A stretch of 64,000 nucleotides of DNA from CAZUQP01 sp964622455 (GTDB lineage Bacteria > Pseudomonadota > Gammaproteobacteria > DSM-16500): positions 1 to 64,000 of the forward strand of contig CAZUQP010000030.1 of the NCBI GenBank assembly GCA_964622455.1. Reading direction: 5' to 3'. Made by a program: the position numbers and the translations under genes. Of this stretch, positions 61,126-64,000 are shown piece by piece (position 1 is the stretch's first letter; each line of letters begins with the position of its first letter). The notes beneath the pieces are model-generated. The model saw only the letters and a list, made by a program, of their open reading frames with translations, was not told the origin of the DNA and did no database searches.

Positions 61126-62289
61126 TTATGCACCTGCAACGTGAACAACTTTTTTGGCAGCATCCGTAAAACTTTCTGCTGCAATAATATTAAGACCGCT
61201 TTGACTCAATTTTTTTGCACCCAACTCAGCATTATTTCCCTCAAGACGGACTACAACAGGCAGTTTAGTCCCCACTTCAGAAACTGCACCAATAATACCA
61301 TCAGCAATTAAATCACAACGCACAATGCCGCCAAAAATATTAACTAAAATCGCTTTCACTTTTTTGTCGGACAAAATAATCTTAAATGCTTCTGTCACGC
61401 GCTCTTTAGTAGCACCGCCGCCCACATCTAAAAAGTTTGCGGGATTTCCGCCTTGTAATTTCACTAAATCCATCGTCGCCATTGCCAAACCTGCGCCATT
61501 GACCATGCAGCCAATATTGCCATCAAGTGCGATATAATTTAATTCCCAATCACGCGCACGGTTTTCACGTTCATCTTCTTGAGAAGTATCACGCATCGCG
61601 CGTATTTCTGATTGACGATAAAGCGCGTTATCATCAATATTTATTTTGCAATCAAGACATAATAAATTGCCTTGTTTGGTAATAACGAGCGGATTAATCT
61701 CAAGCAAACTTAAATCTTTTTCTTTAAATAATTGACCGAGACCTAATAATAATTTTGTAAATTGTTTAATTTGATCGCCTGCTAATCCTAAAGCGAAACT
61801 TAATTCGCGCGCTTGAAAAGGCTGGACACCCACTAAAGGATCTACTGTAATAGTTAAAATTTTATGCGGCGTGTCGTGCGCAACTTTTTCAATATCAACA
61901 CCGCCTTCAGTCGATGCCATAAAGGTAATGCGTTGGGTTGTACGATCAATGACAGCACCTAAATATAATTCACGCGCGATATCGGATGGTTCTTCAATCA
62001 AGACTTGATTGACTGGCTGGCCTTCCGCAGTCGTTTGGTAAGTCACTAAACGAGTACCCAATAAGTCCTGGGCTACCTTAGCAAGCTCTTCTGTGCTTGA
62101 AACAATTTTCACACCGCCCGCTTTTCCCCGGCCGCCCGCATGGACTTGTGCCTTTACGACAAAACGCTTGGTATTCATGTTATTAGCAATATTAACCGCT
62201 TCTTCTACGTTCCAAGCAACTTCATTCAGTGGAACGGGCAATCCATACTGCGCTAATAATTGCTTTGCTTGATATTCATGTAAATTCAT
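61126..62289 (-). CDS. sucC: Succinyl-CoA synthetase beta subunit
   Basis: A 387-residue ATP-grasp subunit. The start MNLHEYQAKQLLAQYGLP at 62289 is the family start; an ATG four codons upstream at 62301 is less likely. VKAQVHAGGRGKAGGVK, LLEINPLVITKQGNLLCLD and NIFGGIVRCDLIADG cover nucleotide, metal and CoA-contact motifs. It sits 48 bases after sucB and two before sucD. Confidence 0.96.
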   Translation of the reverse strand: MNLHEYQAKQLLAQYGLPVPLNEVAWNVEEAVNIANNMNTKRFVVKAQVHAGGRGKAGGVKIVSSTEELAKVAQDLLGTRLVTYQTTAEGQPVNQVLIEEPSDIARELYLGAVIDRTTQRITFMASTEGGVDIEKVAHDTPHKILTITVDPLVGVQPFQARELSFALGLAGDQIKQFTKLLLGLGQLFKEKDLSLLEINPLVITKQGNLLCLDCKINIDDNALYRQSEIRAMRDTSQEDERENRARDWELNYIALDGNIGCMVNGAGLAMATMDLVKLQGGNPANFLDVGGGATKERVTEAFKIILSDKKVKAILVNIFGGIVRCDLIADGIIGAVSEVGTKLPVVVRLEGNNAELGAKKLSQSGLNIIAAESFTDAAKKVVHVAGA

Positions 62290-62337
62290 CGAGTTCTCCA
62301 CTAAGACTCAAAGTAAATGCTGCATAGTAAAGTAGAA

Positions 62338-63501
62338 TTACACCTCAAGCAACAGGCGGGCTGGATCTTCGAGGAATTCTTTAATAGCAAGCAAGAAAGT
62401 CACCGAGTCCTTACCATCGATAATACGATGATCATAGGACATTGCCACATACATCATGGGCCGAATCACAATTTCGCCATTTTCAACTACCGGCCGTTGG
62501 TCTATTTTATGCATGCCCAAGATAGCACTTTGTGGAGAATTCAAAATAGGCGTTGATAACAATGACCCAAATACACCGCCATTCGTGATAGTAAACGTAC
62601 CACCTTGCATTTCTTCCATCGTCAATTTGCCGCTACGTGCCTTAGCCGCATATTCTGCAATTTTAGACTCTATATTTGCCATATTCATTTGATCTGCATC
62701 ACGCAATACAGGAACGACTAAACCTCTGTCTGTTGACACTGCAACACCAATGTCAAAATAGCCATGATAAACAATATCATTGCCATCGATAGATGCATTC
62801 ACAATAGGAAATCGTTTCAACGCTTCTACCGCGGCTTTCACAAAAAATGACATAAAACCCAGCCGGGTGTTATACACTTTTTCAAATTTTTCTTTATAAC
62901 GATTTCGTAACTCAATGACATGCTGCAAATTAATTTCGTTAAACGTCGTGAGCATCGCAGTCGTTTGCGCAACTTCTAATAAGCGTTCCGCAATACGCGC
63001 GCGAATACGCGTCATGGGAACACGTTTTTCTGCACGCGCACCTAAGGCAGCAACACTTTCTGAAGTAGAATCTTTGGGAAGTGCATTGATAACGTTTTCT
63101 TTAGTAATTCGCCCATCCTTGCCTGTGCCTTTTACTTTGCTGACATCCACTTCATGTTCAGCAACTGCACGTCTTGCGGATGGACTTAAAGGAGGCGCTG
63201 CATTTTCTATTTTTGAAGAGGAAGAAACTGTTTCTTTTTGTTCTTTAGGTGCTGGTTTTCCCGCACCTTCTTCAATAATTGCAATCACTTGATTAGCTTG
63301 CACGGTTTCACCGGATGGTTTAACAATTTCTTTTAAAATACCATCGACCGGTGAGGGTACTTCAAGCATGACTTTATCTGTTTCAAGATCAACTAAATTT
63401 TCATCTCGCGAAACTTTATCACCAGCTTTTTTATGCCAGGTAGAAACAGTCGCATCTGCAATTGATTCTGGCAGCATAGGAACTTTTACTTCAATTGTCA
63501 T
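62338..63501 (-). CDS. sucB: Dihydrolipoyl succinyltransferase (2-oxoglutarate dehydrogenase E2)
   Basis: A 387-residue core of the 2-oxoglutarate dehydrogenase complex. It has one lipoyl domain with lipoyl-Lys in DLETDKVMLEVPS (about residue 43), a flexible linker, a peripheral-subunit-binding domain (SPSARRAVAEHEVDVSKVKG), and the catalytic CoA-acyltransferase domain ending YDHRIIDGKDSVTFL with catalytic His and Asp. It overlaps the end of sucA by 11 bases. The E3 gene is not in the window. Confidence 0.96.
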   Translation of the reverse strand: MTIEVKVPMLPESIADATVSTWHKKAGDKVSRDENLVDLETDKVMLEVPSPVDGILKEIVKPSGETVQANQVIAIIEEGAGKPAPKEQKETVSSSSKIENAAPPLSPSARRAVAEHEVDVSKVKGTGKDGRITKENVINALPKDSTSESVAALGARAEKRVPMTRIRARIAERLLEVAQTTAMLTTFNEINLQHVIELRNRYKEKFEKVYNTRLGFMSFFVKAAVEALKRFPIVNASIDGNDIVYHGYFDIGVAVSTDRGLVVPVLRDADQMNMANIESKIAEYAAKARSGKLTMEEMQGGTFTITNGGVFGSLLSTPILNSPQSAILGMHKIDQRPVVENGEIVIRPMMYVAMSYDHRIIDGKDSVTFLLAIKEFLEDPARLLLEV

Positions 63502-64000
63502 GAGTTTTTCCTTTATTTTTAGCTACATTAGCATGGTTCAAAGAATTCGTTAAGGCTTCTATACTTAAGGCTTCTTGTTCTTGTAAATGTATTGCCGCAT
63601 ACCCAACAGCGGGTGAAGCTGACGCTGCTCTGCCCGCATAACACAAGTTTATTTTATGGGATAAACAAGTTAAAAGATTATGCTGGATACTATACCAAGC
63701 ACCTTGATTCATGGGTTCTTCTTGACACCAAACCACTTCTTTCATATTTTTATAAGCAGCTAGAATTTCTTTTAATTTTTCTTCTGGAAATGGATAAAGC
63801 TGCTCAACCCGAATAATAGCGACATGATCCAATTTTTGCTCGCGGCGTTTTTCTAATAAATCATAATAGACTTTACCGCTGCATAAAATCACTCGATCTA
63901 CATTTTTAGGAGAAATCTCATCTATTTCAGGAATCACTACTTGAAATTCACCGTTAGCTAAATCATCTAAGGTAGAAACTGCTAAAGGATGACGCAATAT
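63491..64000 (-). CDS. sucA: 2-oxoglutarate dehydrogenase E1, C-terminal part (cut by window)
   Basis: The frame runs off the right edge, so only about 169 C-terminal residues are visible. LRHPLAVSTLDDLANGEFQ, RVILCSGKVYYDLLEKR, IIRVEQLYPFPEEKL and CQEEPMNQGAWYSIQ match the transketolase-C domain of SucA/OdhA. The gene reads leftward into sucB with an 11-base overlap, the standard sucAB order. Confidence 0.95.
   Translation of the reverse strand: MLRHPLAVSTLDDLANGEFQVVIPEIDEISPKNVDRVILCSGKVYYDLLEKRREQKLDHVAIIRVEQLYPFPEEKLKEILAAYKNMKEVVWCQEEPMNQGAWYSIQHNLLTCLSHKINLCYAGRAASASPAVGYAAIHLQEQEALSIEALTNSLNHANVAKNKGKTHDN

Overview
The window looks like a chromosomal segment of an AT-rich gammaproteobacterium, most plausibly an intracellular-lifestyle member of the Legionellales (Coxiella/Legionella/Aquicella-like). 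This is inference. It rests on several E. coli-like gene blocks (uvrY-uvrC-pgsA-tRNA Gly/Cys/Leu; yafS-like-rnhA-dnaQ; yoaA-tsaB; asd-truA-accD-dedD-like; sucABCD), a very large NAD-dependent glutamate dehydrogenase, a small histone-H1-like protein, and tRNA genes that mostly encode CCA. No rRNA, CRISPR array, complete insertion sequence or prophage was seen.

Layout. 1-14.1 kb: housekeeping genes recO-pdxJ-gltX-cysS (+), aconitase (-), hemF (+), pfkA (-), a small secreted low-complexity protein, ychJ (-), then a coupled zapE / EamA transporter / SDR run facing an M20 peptidase. 14.1-21.8 kb is the most accessory-looking part. It holds an orphan ORF, an erythromycin-esterase-fold gene sitting between the intact 3' end of a DAHP synthase gene and a degraded duplicate of that 3' end, arginase coupled to an L,D-transpeptidase domain, DUF924, a cyclic-nucleotide-binding/CPBP-protease fusion, an orphan membrane protein, and a 50-residue Lys/Arg-rich protein. 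21.8-33.8 kb: pilT, an MHYT hybrid histidine kinase, mltD, yafS-like/rnhA/dnaQ, a Bax-inhibitor-1 homologue, tRNA-Ser, the GacA/UvrY regulator with uvrC and pgsA, and a three-tRNA operon. 33.8-48.3 kb: ferredoxin, yoaA, tsaB, NAD-GDH, a dehalogenase-fold protein lacking its nucleophile, asd, truA (apparently starting at ATT), accD, a SPOR protein, a cyclase-family hydrolase, lpxH and an orphan gene with a strong promoter. 48.3-52 kb: adk, DUF2147, a YqjD-like protein, ettA and an ABM-domain protein. 52-55.3 kb is a second accessory patch: a perfect hairpin, a HigA-like antitoxin remnant, an intact VapBC pair, a tyrosine recombinase, and yqjD/yqjE-type membrane genes. 55.4-64 kb: a giant LplT-PlsC-AMP-ligase fusion, then serS and the sucA(partial)-sucB-sucC-sucD operon on the minus strand.

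Together arginase, NAD-GDH, 2-oxoglutarate dehydrogenase, succinyl-CoA synthetase and aconitase suggest an amino-acid-fuelled TCA cycle. The GacA-type regulator and the membrane kinase supply signalling. Four items deserve the closest look: the truA start codon, the pseudo-dehalogenase, the esterase gene between aroG 3'-end repeats, and the CNB-CPBP fusion. I did not find a complete, clearly novel multigene defence or secretion system.
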